Shown: piece after piece, positions 17,827 through 26,619 of the stretch
Position numbering within the stretch: the stretch's first letter is position 1
Layout: the number at the start of each line of letters is the position of its first letter
Origin: Methyloceanibacter caenitepidi
Lineage (GTDB): Bacteria > Pseudomonadota > Alphaproteobacteria > Rhizobiales > Methyloligellaceae
Direction of reading: 5' to 3'
NCBI RefSeq assembly: GCF_000828475.1
Contig: NZ_AP014648.1
Coordinates: forward strand, 2,305,400-2,369,399
DNA: 64,000 bases
Notes under the pieces: model-generated
The model's input: the letters and a program-made list of their open reading frames with translations, nothing else
Told to the model about the DNA's origin: nothing
The model's database searches: none
Program-made: the position numbers and the translations under genes

Positions 17827-20800
17827 CTAGCTGTCGTCGCCCCCCGCGGCGAGCAGGCTCGCATTGCCGCCCGCCGCCGTCAGGTTCGTGGTTCGCACGC
17901 GCTCAACCGCGAAGGCATCCAGATAATGCGGCCCCCCGGCCTTGGGCCCAGTTCCCGAGAGACCCTCGCCGCCGAAGGGCTGCACACCCACCACGGCGCC
18001 AATCTGGTTCCGGTTGACGTAGATATTGCCCACCCGCACCCGCTCGGCCACGAAGTCCGCCGTCGCCTTGATGCGGCTATGGAGGCCGAGCGTGAGCCCG
18101 TACCCCGTGGCGTTGATCGCCTCACAAATTTCGCCGAGACGCTGCCCGTCATACCGCACTACATGGAGGATCGGTCCAAAGACTTCCCGCTCCAGGACAC
18201 CAATCTCGGGGATCTCGAAGATCGCGGGCGCAACGAACGTCCCGTGACTGAGCGCCGGATCTAACTTTGGGTCGAACAGGACGCGTGCTTCTCCACGCAT
18301 TGTCTCCTTGTGCGCCTCGAGCGCCGCCTTGGCTTCCGCATCGATCACGGGCCCGATGTCGGTCGCATAGTCCAGCGGATCGCCGAGCGTCAGCTCCTGC
18401 GCGGCCCCGACGAGCATGTCGATGACCGGGTCCGCGATGTCGGACTGGAGGAACAGGACGCGCAAGGCCGAGCACCGTTGCCCGGCGCTGTCGAAGGCCG
18501 AGCGCAGCACATCGTCCACCACCTGTTCGGGCAGCGCGGAGGAATCGACGATCATGGCATTGAGACCGCCGGTCTCGGCGATGAGCTTCGGGATGGGACC
18601 AGGCCGCGCTGCCAACGCCATGGCGATGGTCTTGCCTGTATCGGTCCCGCCCGTGAACACCACGCCGTCCACACGCTCATCAGAAACCAGCGCCTTGCCG
18701 ACGGTCTCCCCAGGGCCCGGCAGGAGATGCAATACATCGCCCGGCACGCCGGCCGCGTGCAGCAGACTAATGGCGGCGGCGGCAGTCAGCGGCGTCTGCT
18801 CGGCGGGCTTGGCCACGACCGCGTTGCCGGCGGCCAGCGCGCCGGCGACCTGGCCCGTGAAAATCGCGAGCGGGAAGTTCCACGGTGAGATTGCGGCAAA
18901 CACGCCACGCCCGTGCAGCGACATCTCATTGCTCTCACCGGTCGGACCAGGCAGCGTCACAGGCGTCTCGAACTTGGCGCGCGCTTCGGCTGCGTAATAG
19001 CGCAGGAAATCGACCGCCTCGCGCAGATCGCTCTGGGCGTTGGGGAGCGTCTTGCCGGCCTCGCGCACCAGGAGCGCCATCAGCCCTGGCCTTGCTGCCT
19101 CGAAAAGATCCGCGGCCCGTTCGAGGATTGCCGCACGGGCTGCGCCGCCCAGCTGATCCCAGCCTTGAGCCGCCGCTTTGGCGGCGTCGAGCGCTGCATC
19201 GACAGCCTTCTCGTCCGCTAAAGTACACGTGCCAACGACAACGCGGCGGTCATGGGGCGAGACGATAGACATCGTCCTTCCTGTGTCGATCGCACGTCCG
19301 CTAACGATCGGCGCCGCGGTTGCGGGCGCCCGCAAGGCATCTATCATCGCAGCCAGAAGCGGTGTCCGGGTGGCGTCGTCCCAAAGCGGCAGTCCGAGAC
19401 TGTTCCCCCGCTCGGCCCCATAGAGATCGGGTGGGATGGGAATCGCGGGATTGGCTTTCTCCGGCAGCCGTGCCGCCGTTTCGACCGGGTCGGCAATGAT
19501 CGCCGGGATCGGCGCCTCGTCGTCAGCCAGACGATGCACGAACGATGTATTGGCTCCGTTCTCGAGAAGCCGGCGCACCAGGTAGGCGAGCAGGTCACGG
19601 TGGCCGCCGACGGGCGCATAGATGCGGCAGGGCTTTTTCAGCCCCTCCACCACTTCACGATAAACTGGCGCGCCCATGCCGAAGAGACGCTGGAACTCGT
19701 AAGGCGCATCGCCGGCCAGGTCGGCGACGGCAGCGATGGTGTGGGCGTTGTGGGTCGCAAATTGCGGATAGAAGCAATCTGGCCGAGCAAGAAGCGCCCG
19801 GGCCGCGGCCAGATAGGCCACGTCCGTATTCACCTTGCGCGTGAACACCGGATAGCCTGCGAGCCCGGCTTCCTGGGCCCATTTGATTTCGCTGTCCCAA
19901 TAGGCGCCCTTTACGAGGCGCACCGGAATGCGCCGCCCGGTCTTCTCCGCAATGCGCGCAAGCCAGGCGATCAGCGGCAGGGCACGCTTCGAGTAGGCCT
20001 GGACCGCCAGGCCAAGCCCGTTCCAGTTCGAAAGCGCCGGGTCGGCGAAGAGCGGCTCCAACATCGAAAGCGACAGATCAAGCCGCTCCGCTTCCTCCGC
20101 ATCGACCGTAAGAGGAAGCCACACCTCGCGCATCTGCAGGGCAAGCGCGCGAACACGGGGGACAAGTTCCCGGTGCAGCCGCGCCTCTTGCGAGGCCACG
20201 TAACGCGGATGCAGCGCCGACAGTTTGACCGACAGGCCGGATCGCTCGTGCAGGATATCTTCCGTGCGCGCGGCCGGCGGACCAATCCGCGTCGCGATCG
20301 CCGATGCAGCCTCCGTGTAACGCCGGCCATACCGCTCGGCGTCTTCGGCTGTGCGGGCCCCCTCGCCCAGCATGTCGAACGAGAATCGGTAGCCGTCCCG
20401 CATGTCGGGCGCAGCGTTGTCCAAGGCGCCTTGGATCGTCTCGCCAAGCACGAATTGCTTGCCAAGAATGCGCATGGCGCGGCGCACCGCCTCGCGGATA
20501 ACCGGCTCACCGCTGCGGGCCACAAGCCGCTGGAGCCGCGCGCCGAGGTCGGCGCTCTTGTCCCCGCCCCAATCGAGCAGGTGCCCTGTCAGCATCAGCC
20601 CCCACGTCGAGGCGTTCACAAGCACCGAGTCCGAGTGGCCCAAATGCCTGGCCCAATCGCCCGAGCCGATAGTACCGGCGATCAGCCGGTCGGCGGTGGC
20701 TCCATCGGGGATGCGCAGCAAGGCTTCAGCCAAGCAAAGAAGGAGTACGCCCTCATCGCTGGAGAGACCGTATTCGGCAAGAAAAGAGTCGATGCCGCCC

Positions 20801-21012
20801 TGCGCATGCCGGCCTTCGCGCGCCGCCTCCACCAGCCTCGTGGCGATGCGCGCGATCCTGTGCCTGTCATCGCTATCGAACCGCGCGGCGTCGATCAGCG
20901 CCGTGACCAGCGCATCTTCATCGGCGAGCAGGGCCGCACTCAGGTCCTGCCGGCCAAGGCCGTCGCCCGTGTCCGGCACGCTTGAACCCACTGCGGCAGT
21001 TGGCGCATTCAT
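17827..21012 (-). CDS. putA: Bifunctional proline dehydrogenase / L-glutamate-gamma-semialdehyde dehydrogenase PutA
   Basis: Oxidises proline to glutamate in two steps, with FAD and then NAD. The 1061 residues contain the PutA helical arm, then a proline dehydrogenase barrel (about 150-470) with RLVKGAYWDSEIKWAQEAG. An aldehyde dehydrogenase domain (about 570-1030) has general-base glutamate in IAETGGLNAM and catalytic cysteine in SAGQRCSALRVL. There is no N-terminal ribbon-helix-helix domain, so it should not repress its own gene as E. coli PutA does. No Lrp/AsnC-type activator, frequent beside putA in alphaproteobacteria, is seen nearby. It is divergent from panC across 86 bp. Confidence 0.95.
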   Translation of the reverse strand: MNAPTAAVGSSVPDTGDGLGRQDLSAALLADEDALVTALIDAARFDSDDRHRIARIATRLVEAAREGRHAQGGIDSFLAEYGLSSDEGVLLLCLAEALLRIPDGATADRLIAGTIGSGDWARHLGHSDSVLVNASTWGLMLTGHLLDWGGDKSADLGARLQRLVARSGEPVIREAVRRAMRILGKQFVLGETIQGALDNAAPDMRDGYRFSFDMLGEGARTAEDAERYGRRYTEAASAIATRIGPPAARTEDILHERSGLSVKLSALHPRYVASQEARLHRELVPRVRALALQMREVWLPLTVDAEEAERLDLSLSMLEPLFADPALSNWNGLGLAVQAYSKRALPLIAWLARIAEKTGRRIPVRLVKGAYWDSEIKWAQEAGLAGYPVFTRKVNTDVAYLAAARALLARPDCFYPQFATHNAHTIAAVADLAGDAPYEFQRLFGMGAPVYREVVEGLKKPCRIYAPVGGHRDLLAYLVRRLLENGANTSFVHRLADDEAPIPAIIADPVETAARLPEKANPAIPIPPDLYGAERGNSLGLPLWDDATRTPLLAAMIDALRAPATAAPIVSGRAIDTGRTMSIVSPHDRRVVVGTCTLADEKAVDAALDAAKAAAQGWDQLGGAARAAILERAADLFEAARPGLMALLVREAGKTLPNAQSDLREAVDFLRYYAAEARAKFETPVTLPGPTGESNEMSLHGRGVFAAISPWNFPLAIFTGQVAGALAAGNAVVAKPAEQTPLTAAAAISLLHAAGVPGDVLHLLPGPGETVGKALVSDERVDGVVFTGGTDTGKTIAMALAARPGPIPKLIAETGGLNAMIVDSSALPEQVVDDVLRSAFDSAGQRCSALRVLFLQSDIADPVIDMLVGAAQELTLGDPLDYATDIGPVIDAEAKAALEAHKETMRGEARVLFDPKLDPALSHGTFVAPAIFEIPEIGVLEREVFGPILHVVRYDGQRLGEICEAINATGYGLTLGLHSRIKATADFVAERVRVGNIYVNRNQIGAVVGVQPFGGEGLSGTGPKAGGPHYLDAFAVERVRTTNLTAAGGNASLLAAGGDDS

Positions 21013-21098
21013 GCGCCCAATTTAGGGGTTTCGAGCCATCACGGCGAGGCGTTATGGTCGCGCCCCTTCAAGGCCCCGCCAACTCGTGAAAGGCCCCG

Positions 21099-21956
21099 AT
21101 GACCACCGAGATCGAGATCGTCAGAACCGTCGCGGACCTGCGGGCCAGGGTCGCCGCCTGGCGCGCCCTGGACGAGACGGTGGCCATGGTGCCCACCATG
21201 GGCGCGATCCACGAAGGCCACATGTCCCTGGTGCGGAAGGCCAAGACGCTGGCCGATCGCGTGGTGGCGTCGATCTTCGTCAACCCGCTGCAGTTCGGCC
21301 CCAGCGAAGATTTCGAGGCCTATCCGCGCGGCGAGGAGCGGGATGCCGAACTTCTGGCCGAAGCCGGCGCGGAACTTCTATACGCACCGAACGCGCGCGA
21401 GATGTATCCGGACGGCTTTGCGACCACCGTTCACGTATCCGGCCTCACCGAGGGCCTGTGCGGCGCAAGCCGGCCGGATCATTTCGACGGGGTCGCCACG
21501 GTGGTGGCCAAGCTCCTGCTGCAATGCGGGCCGGATATCGCGATTTTCGGCGAGAAGGACTATCAGCAGCTTCTCATCATCAAACGCCTCGTCCAGGACC
21601 TGAACATCCCGGTTGAGATCGTCGGCGGCGCCATCGTGCGCGAGAGCGACGGGCTCGCCCTGTCTTCCCGCAACGCCTATCTCTCGGATGCCGAACGCGC
21701 GATTGCGCCCCTGCTGCGGGCTGCGATCCATCAGGCTGCCCAGCAGATCGCAGGGGGCGGCAGCGCCAAAGCTGCGCTGGAAAGCGCCCGCGCCTCCCTC
21801 GAAGCGGCCGGATTCCGCGTCGATTACCTGGAAGCGCTCGATCCCCAAACACTGGCCCCGCTGCCGCGCTCCTTCTCCTCGGCGCGCGTCCTCGTCGCGG
21901 CATTTCTCGGCGAGACGCGCCTCATCGATAACGTGCCGGTCCCGCCGCCCGCCTAG
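21099..21956 (+). CDS. panC: Pantothenate synthetase
   Basis: Joins pantoate and beta-alanine using ATP, the last step to pantothenate and coenzyme A. The 285 residues show VPTMGAIHEGHMSLV (HIGH-like motif), FVNPLQFGPSEDFEAYPR, RPDHFDGVATVVAKLL, FGEKDYQQL and DGLALSSRNAYLS, all diagnostic. It stands alone and panB is not adjacent. It converges with the DUF1489 gene with only 5 bp between the two stops. Confidence 0.96.
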   Translation: MTTEIEIVRTVADLRARVAAWRALDETVAMVPTMGAIHEGHMSLVRKAKTLADRVVASIFVNPLQFGPSEDFEAYPRGEERDAELLAEAGAELLYAPNAREMYPDGFATTVHVSGLTEGLCGASRPDHFDGVATVVAKLLLQCGPDIAIFGEKDYQQLLIIKRLVQDLNIPVEIVGGAIVRESDGLALSSRNAYLSDAERAIAPLLRAAIHQAAQQIAGGGSAKAALESARASLEAAGFRVDYLEALDPQTLAPLPRSFSSARVLVAAFLGETRLIDNVPVPPPA

Positions 21957-21961
21957 CGGCT

Positions 21962-22402
21962 CTAGTCGATGAGTCTTAAGGAGCGGAGTTCTTCGCGCAT
22001 GCCGGGCGGCATATCGGCAATCGAGTCGTCCGACGCGGAGAGATCGGGCGGCGCCTCGCCGACCTCCAAATAGCGCCAGCCCTGGAACGGACGGCGCGGG
22101 TGGGGCCGCGTCTCGATGATCGCCGGGTCGAGCACGATGCCGCAACAGGGCGACCCGTCTTCGCGTACGGTCTCCTTCAAATCCACGATGCGCTGACGTG
22201 CTGAAACAAACCCCTTGATGACCCAGTAGAGCGAACCGCCGTCCAAGACCTCGTCTTTCCGGCGCGGCATCTGTTTGGTCTTGTGACACAACTCAGCGAC
22301 CTGTCCCGCGCGCGACAGATCGTCCAAACGTTTCGCCTGCCAAAGCCGCAAATCCGGGAGCCTGTCTATTCCGACGCAGAGCTTCACGAGGTGAACCGTC
22401 AT
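21962..22402 (-). CDS. DUF1489 family protein
   Basis: A protein of 146 residues with the conserved alphaproteobacterial DUF1489 pattern: MTVHLVKLCVGIDRLPDL at the start, VLDGGSLYWVIKGFVSARQR in the middle, and IVLDPAI with RPFQGWRYLE near the end. No signal peptide or membrane segment is seen. Function unknown. It lies 13 bp upstream of the end of panC on the other strand and is divergent in orientation from nothing immediate; the universal stress gene behind it reads the same way and ends 13 bp before this start, so the two may be co-transcribed. Confidence 0.82.
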   Translation of the reverse strand: MTVHLVKLCVGIDRLPDLRLWQAKRLDDLSRAGQVAELCHKTKQMPRRKDEVLDGGSLYWVIKGFVSARQRIVDLKETVREDGSPCCGIVLDPAIIETRPHPRRPFQGWRYLEVGEAPPDLSASDDSIADMPPGMREELRSLRLID

Positions 22403-22415
22403 GAGACCCGGCCCG

Positions 22416-23255
22416 CTAGTGCGACATGAAGAGGGGAATGGTCGCCTCTTCGAGCATGGTCAGCGTCACCCCGCCGAGAATGAACTCGCGCCAGCGCGAA
22501 TGATGGAACGCGCCCATGACGATCATGTCGGCGGACAGATTCTTCGCCCGGTTGAGCAAAAGCCGGCCGATATCGCCGCTGTCGTTCATGGGCACCGTTA
22601 CCGGCTCGGCATCGATGCCGTGGCGGGCCAAATGCGCGACCATGCCGTCCACCGGGAGGTGTTCATCACGGGCCTTGGCTTCGTTGAGGCCCGTCAGAAG
22701 CACGACCCTCTTCGCAGCTTTCAGAAACGTGCGGGCATCGCCGAACGCGCGCGCCGCCTCGGCGCTGCCGTCCCACGCTACGACCACCGTCTCGAGGCCA
22801 ACGGTCTCGCCTGGAGAAGCCGGAACGATGAGCACGGGCCGACCGGAGGCGAACAGGCATCGCTCGACCAGCGCATATTGACCGACCAGCGGATCCCCGT
22901 CCCGCGGTTGGCCAAGGATCGCCAGATCGGTAAGACGCGCCGCGGCCGCGAAGTCGTGGGGAAACTCGTCGCTGGTGCCATGCATAAGGCGAACGTCGTA
23001 CGAGACACCCGCCGCATCAGCCGCTGTGCGGAAGCGCGCCAGCGCCTCTTCGCCTTGGGCCTTAACGCCGTCGAGAACACCGCTCATGTCGGCAAAAGCG
23101 ACATCCGCGCCGTAGAGCGGCATCAAGGCCTGCGGCGCGAGGGCAACCGCTACAAGGTGCGCTCCTTGCACCTGGGCGAGGCCGATCGCCAACCGGTCGC
23201 GCGCTTTGGACGCCTCGGTCCCGTCGACATAGACAATGACATCCTTGAAGCCCAT
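22416..23255 (-). CDS. Tandem universal stress protein (two UspA domains)
   Basis: A protein of 279 residues starting MGFKDVIVYVDGTEASKARD. Two UspA-like halves are visible, about 1-145 and 155-279. The second ends with MIVMGAFHHSRWREFILGG followed by VTLTMLEEATIPLFMSH, the ATP-binding GxxxH-type loop and terminal helix. The first half is more degenerate. The start at 23255 is chosen because the frame upstream bears no family similarity. It is divergent from the bufferin-type operon across 220 bp. Confidence 0.88.
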   Translation of the reverse strand: MGFKDVIVYVDGTEASKARDRLAIGLAQVQGAHLVAVALAPQALMPLYGADVAFADMSGVLDGVKAQGEEALARFRTAADAAGVSYDVRLMHGTSDEFPHDFAAAARLTDLAILGQPRDGDPLVGQYALVERCLFASGRPVLIVPASPGETVGLETVVVAWDGSAEAARAFGDARTFLKAAKRVVLLTGLNEAKARDEHLPVDGMVAHLARHGIDAEPVTVPMNDSGDIGRLLLNRAKNLSADMIVMGAFHHSRWREFILGGVTLTMLEEATIPLFMSH

Positions 23256-23475
23256 GTGGCCCTCCCCGTGACGGCAGATGATACCGCTTAGGCGCGCGCG
23301 GCCAAGCATGCGCTTCATCTTGTCCGCGCTGAGTAGAGCTGAATTCACGCCAGCGTGAGGCAAGTCACAACGCTTTGAAGAGGTGTGACGCATCGGATTC
23401 GGGAATTGGGTCTACCGTCCTCTCATGGCGTTCGGCGTCAGAAATTGGGAACACCCACACACTAGGAGAGTATCG

Positions 23476-23733
23476 ATGAAGATGAACCAGAAGTCCGGCA
23501 CCAAGATTGCCCTTACGGCCGCTGCGCTTATCGTGTCCGGCACGCTGGCCACATCCGCCCTCGCCGCGGGCGGCGAAACCGGAAAGTGCTTCGGCGTGAA
23601 TGCCTGCAAGGGCCAGAGCGCCTGTAAGACCGCTTCGAACGCTTGCAAGGGCCACAACGCCTGCAAGGGCAAAGGCTTCGTCGTCACGACGGATACCGAG
23701 TGCGCCGAAAAGGGCGGCGAATTCAAGAGCTAG
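23476..23733 (+). CDS. bufA2: Bufferin-type Cys-rich secreted peptide precursor 1 (BufA2-like)
   Basis: Predicted ribosomally made, modified metal-binding peptide of 85 residues. A signal peptide ([10 protein letters not shown] then a hydrophobic run ending ALAAG) is followed by the cysteine core [18 protein letters not shown] and [14 protein letters not shown], then a final cysteine in [10 protein letters not shown]. Spacing is C-x5-C-x5-C-x6-C-x5-C-x12-C. Bufferins are exported peptides whose cysteines are altered by a DUF692 (MNIO) enzyme, generally to thiooxazoles, and which bind copper; that enzyme and its DUF2063 partner follow here. AGGAG precedes the ATG at 23476; an in-frame ATG at 23425 would put 17 unlikely residues before the signal peptide. 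A near-copy follows 48 bp downstream. Confidence 0.85.
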   Translation: MKMNQKSGTKIALTAAALIVSGTLATSALAAGGETGKCFGVNACKGQSACKTASNACKGHNACKGKGFVVTTDTECAEKGGEFKS

Positions 23734-23781
23734 CGCTCGCGAGCAGACATCCCACCAGTAGACACTCATAGGAGCGTGGAT

Positions 23782-24033
23782 ATGAAACTCAACGCGAAAG
23801 CCGGCGCCACGATCGCCGCGACTGCCGCCGCACTGCTCGTCTCCGGCACACTTGTCACCGCGGCCGTCGCCGGCGAGCAGGGCAAGTGCTTCGGCGTCAA
23901 CGCCTGCAAGGGCAAGAGCGCCTGCAAGACCGCTGCGAACGCGTGCAAGGGCCATAATGCCTGCAAGGGACAAGGCTTCCTTGTGATGTCCGAGAAGAAG
24001 TGCGCCCGTAAGGGTGGCAGCTTCCAGGGCTAA
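23782..24033 (+). CDS. bufA2: Bufferin-type Cys-rich secreted peptide precursor 2 (BufA2-like)
   Basis: Second precursor, 83 residues, with a signal peptide ending TAAVAGE and the same cysteine frame as its neighbour: [32 protein letters not shown] and a last cysteine in KKCARKGGSF. Spacing is again x5, x5, x6, x5, x12. Differences lie mainly in the signal peptide and the stretch between the fifth and sixth cysteine (FLVMSEKK against FVVTTDTE), where this copy is basic and the other acidic. AGGAG lies 7 bp before ATG 23782. The pair looks like a tandem duplication that keeps the modified core and varies the charge of the tail. Confidence 0.85.
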   Translation: MKLNAKAGATIAATAAALLVSGTLVTAAVAGEQGKCFGVNACKGKSACKTAANACKGHNACKGQGFLVMSEKKCARKGGSFQG

Positions 24034-24047
24034 GGCCCGAGAAACAG

Positions 24048-24075
24048 GAAGCCGGTCGCGTTTGCGGCCGGCTTC
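24048..24075 (+). terminator. Strong hairpin between precursor and enzyme genes of the bufferin operon
   Basis: A 12-bp stem (24048-24059 with 24064-24075, one G-T wobble) has a 4-nt GTTT loop. It is followed by GCCTCTTCCC, pyrimidine-rich but without a T-run. It sits 14 bp after the second precursor stop and 41 bp before the enzyme gene. It probably acts as a leaky terminator or transcript stabiliser that gives more precursor than enzyme. Confidence 0.6.
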
Positions 24076-24116
24076 GCCTCTTCCCATATAACTTTTGGTG
24101 CTTCGCGCTTTTGGAG

Positions 24117-24977
24117 ATGGAATTGGCCGACCACAAACCACCCTATCTCGGCTTCGGCCTCGGGTTGCGTCCCGAGCACTACAACGAGATTCTGTCCGGC
24201 ACTCCCCATGTCGACTGGTTCGAGGTGATCTCCGAAAATTACATGATCCCCGGCGGAAAGCCGCTGCGGGTCCTGGACCAGATTCGCGAGCGCTATCCGG
24301 TCGTGATGCACGGCGTATCGCTGTCGATTGCTTCCACCGCGCCGCTCGACATGGAGTATCTGACGGAACTCAAAACGCTCGCCGACCGCGTCGAGCCGAA
24401 ATGGATTTCCGATCATCTGTGCTGGACCGGCGTGCATGGGGTCAACCTGCACGACCTCCTGCCGATTCCCTATACGCAGGAAGCCCTCGGTCATGTGGTC
24501 GATCGCGTTAGCCGGGTGCAAGACTTTTTGGGCCGCCGCCTTACACTGGAGAACGTCTCGAGCTACGTGACTTTCGCACAGTCCGAGATGAGCGAATGGG
24601 AGTTCGTGAGTGAGGTGGCCCGCCGGGCCGATTGTTGGCTGCTCTTCGACGTCAACAATGTCTATGTCAGCGCCTGCAATCACGGCTTCTCGACGCGCGA
24701 CTTCCTGCACGGCGTGCCGCGCGACCGCGTGGTGCAATTCCATCTCGCCGGCCATAGCCATGAAGGCGATCACATCGTGGACACGCACGACCATCCCGTC
24801 TGCGACGAAGTCTGGGACTTCTACCGCGAGACGGTCTCGCATTTCGGTCCGGTGTCGACCATGATCGAGCGGGACGACAACATTCCTCCCTTGGCGGAGG
24901 TGATTGCCGAACTCGACATCGCACGCAAGATCGCTCAGGAGGTCGCCGAGGCCAAAAAGGTGATCGCCGCGGAATGA
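24117..24977 (+). CDS. bufB: DUF692 multinuclear non-haem iron enzyme (MNIO), bufferin-modifying BufB-like
   Basis: TIM-barrel-type enzyme of the DUF692/MNIO family, 286 residues, predicted to modify cysteines of the two upstream precursors in the cytoplasm before export. It opens PPYLGFGLGLRPEHYNEIL, characteristic of the family. Likely iron ligands and neighbours are His in VVMHGVSLSI, Asp-His in WISDHLCW, Glu in LTLENVSSYV, Asp/Asn in FDVNNVYVSACNHG, His in FHLAGHSH, DTHDHP, and Glu in IERDDNIPP. Start is uncertain among ATG 24117, TTG 24111 and TTG 24123, because GGAG abuts the ATG. The DUF2063 partner follows after 24 bp. Confidence 0.9.
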   Translation: MELADHKPPYLGFGLGLRPEHYNEILSGTPHVDWFEVISENYMIPGGKPLRVLDQIRERYPVVMHGVSLSIASTAPLDMEYLTELKTLADRVEPKWISDHLCWTGVHGVNLHDLLPIPYTQEALGHVVDRVSRVQDFLGRRLTLENVSSYVTFAQSEMSEWEFVSEVARRADCWLLFDVNNVYVSACNHGFSTRDFLHGVPRDRVVQFHLAGHSHEGDHIVDTHDHPVCDEVWDFYRETVSHFGPVSTMIERDDNIPPLAEVIAELDIARKIAQEVAEAKKVIAAE

Positions 24978-25001
24978 CGGCATTTAGGTGACGGCATTGC
25001 C

Positions 25002-25820
25002 ATGACCAGTCTCAAAGATCTGCAAGCGCGCTTCCAGGCCGGCATTGTGGACGGCGACAACACAGCCCTGAACGATATCAACGACAGCGCGACCGAAGAT
25101 CGAAGCACGCTCTTCGGCGTCTATCGTAATGCCTACGGACTGCGGCTCGCCGAGATCCTCGGCAAAGACTACGAACTGACCCACACCTATCTCGGCGACG
25201 AAGCATTTTCGTGCCTCGCGCGGGCCTATATCGCCGCCCACCCGTCGGACAAGCGCAATGCGCGCTGGTTCGGCCGACACCTGCCCACGTTCGCGCGGCA
25301 GACGGCGCCCTTCTCGGAGCACAAGGAAGTCGGGGAGCTCGCCGCGCTCGAAAAGGCTCTCGCCGACGCCTTCGATGGTCCCGACGCTGCACCGGTCTCC
25401 ACCGAGGAACTGGCCGCGATCCCGCCCGAGGAGTGGGCGGAACTGGTCTTCACGCCCCACCCGACCGCGCAGCGGCTTCGCTTCAAGACGAATGCTGGCG
25501 CTATCTGGATGGCGCTCGACGGCGACGACACGCCGCCAGCGCCGGTGCAACTCGCCGAGCCTCAGAACATCCTCGTCTGGCGGCAGGATCTCAGTGCCCG
25601 TTTCCGGCCGCTGAGTGCCGAAGAGGCCATGATGTGGGCCGAGGCCACGAGAGGCGTGCGGTTTGGCGTTCTGTGCGAGATGGTCGCGACCTTCGCCGGA
25701 CCCGACGAGGCCGAATTGCGCGCGGCGACCTATCTCAAGACCTGGCTCGACACAGGCGCGCTAGCATGTGTCAGCCCCGACTGTCCTCAGTCGGATCTGG
25801 TGCTGGGAACAGCGCATTAG
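25002..25820 (+). CDS. bufC: DUF2063 (HvfC/BufC-like) partner protein of the MNIO enzyme
   Basis: A protein of 272 residues with the DUF2063 N-terminal domain: LKDLQARFQAGIVDG, then FGVYRNAYGLRLAEIL and LTHTYLGDEAFSCLARAYI. DUF2063 proteins partner MNIO enzymes and are thought to present the precursor peptide to them. The C-terminal half (from about residue 150) has a RFKTNAGAIWMAL and ILVWRQDLSARFRPLSAEEA pattern found in the same family. Last gene of the operon. A DoxX-type membrane gene, often next in such operons, is absent; instead the 3' end overlaps the convergent ydcF-like gene by 50 bp. Confidence 0.88.
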   Translation: MTSLKDLQARFQAGIVDGDNTALNDINDSATEDRSTLFGVYRNAYGLRLAEILGKDYELTHTYLGDEAFSCLARAYIAAHPSDKRNARWFGRHLPTFARQTAPFSEHKEVGELAALEKALADAFDGPDAAPVSTEELAAIPPEEWAELVFTPHPTAQRLRFKTNAGAIWMALDGDDTPPAPVQLAEPQNILVWRQDLSARFRPLSAEEAMMWAEATRGVRFGVLCEMVATFAGPDEAELRAATYLKTWLDTGALACVSPDCPQSDLVLGTAH

Positions 25821-26604
25821 TGCGCCCCGATAGCCAATAGGCCAGAAGTCCCACCCATTCGCGCGTCGCCGTGTCGACGCGCCGCAAGCCTTCGGAGACC
25901 TTGTCGAAGGGTTTGGTGAAGTCCTCAGGCCCGCGCGTCCGGTAATCGACCGGCCACGGCTCTACATCGAACCCGGCCTGGCGGAACGCCCCCATCGAAC
26001 GTGGCATGTGGTAGGCCGAGGTAATCAGGAGCCAGCGGGTCCCCTCGCTGAAAGCCCCACCTCTGTCTAGCTCCTTCTTCAGGAAAACCGCGTTCTCATA
26101 GGTGTCGCGCGCATTCGCTTCCAAAACGAGGCGTCCTCTTTCAACACCGAGATCAGTGAGGATATCCGCAGCGCCCTGCGCTTCGCTGTCGGACTTGTAC
26201 AGGATGCCCGCGTCTCCACCGGAGAAGGCGACTTTCGCATTCGGAAACCGAAGCGCCAGCATCGCTCCTTCCAGCAGCCGCTCTCCCGCCTCGTTCAAGG
26301 TCGGCGCCTTGCGCGCACTGCCGACCAGACGGTTTTCCGCACCACCCAGAATGATGAGCCCTGCGGGAGCCGGCTCTTGATCGAGATCGGCCCGTGGGAA
26401 GCGGTCTTCGAGCGGGAGGATCAACGCATTGCCCAGGGGCGACAAGCCGACTACCAGAAGCAGAATGGCCCCGATCGAGACGAAACGCCGGCCCCAGCGC
26501 GCCCAGCCCGTCCAGATCAGGATAGCGCCGTACCCGATTAGCAGCGCAATAAACGTCGACGGCTGCAGGACGAACCATACCGCCTTGGCCAAATAGAAGA
26601 ACAT
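25771..26604 (-). CDS. YdcF family (DUF218) membrane protein
   Basis: A protein of 277 residues. Two N-terminal membrane helices (about 3-30 and 38-60) are followed by a DUF218 domain with GLIILGGAENR, FSGGDAGI, LEANARDTYENAVFLKKEL and WLLITSAYHMPRSMGAFRQAG. This is the ElyC/SanA/YdcF fold, some members of which act in envelope polysaccharide metabolism; the actual reaction is unknown. Its last 50 bp overlap the end of the DUF2063 gene on the other strand. The mgtE gene ends 15 bp before... its neighbour in the same direction starts upstream, so a shared transcript with mgtE is possible. Confidence 0.87.
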   Translation of the reverse strand: MFFYLAKAVWFVLQPSTFIALLIGYGAILIWTGWARWGRRFVSIGAILLLVVGLSPLGNALILPLEDRFPRADLDQEPAPAGLIILGGAENRLVGSARKAPTLNEAGERLLEGAMLALRFPNAKVAFSGGDAGILYKSDSEAQGAADILTDLGVERGRLVLEANARDTYENAVFLKKELDRGGAFSEGTRWLLITSAYHMPRSMGAFRQAGFDVEPWPVDYRTRGPEDFTKPFDKVSEGLRRVDTATREWVGLLAYWLSGRTNALFPAPDPTEDSRG

Positions 26605-26619
26605 GAAGCCCCCTCGCCC

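Noticed and set aside
23395-23475. Extracytoplasmic-sigma-type promoter before the bufferin operon (GGAAT ... CGTT)
   Set aside because: Spacing is about 5 bp too long and the -35 element is imperfect, so no promoter is called.
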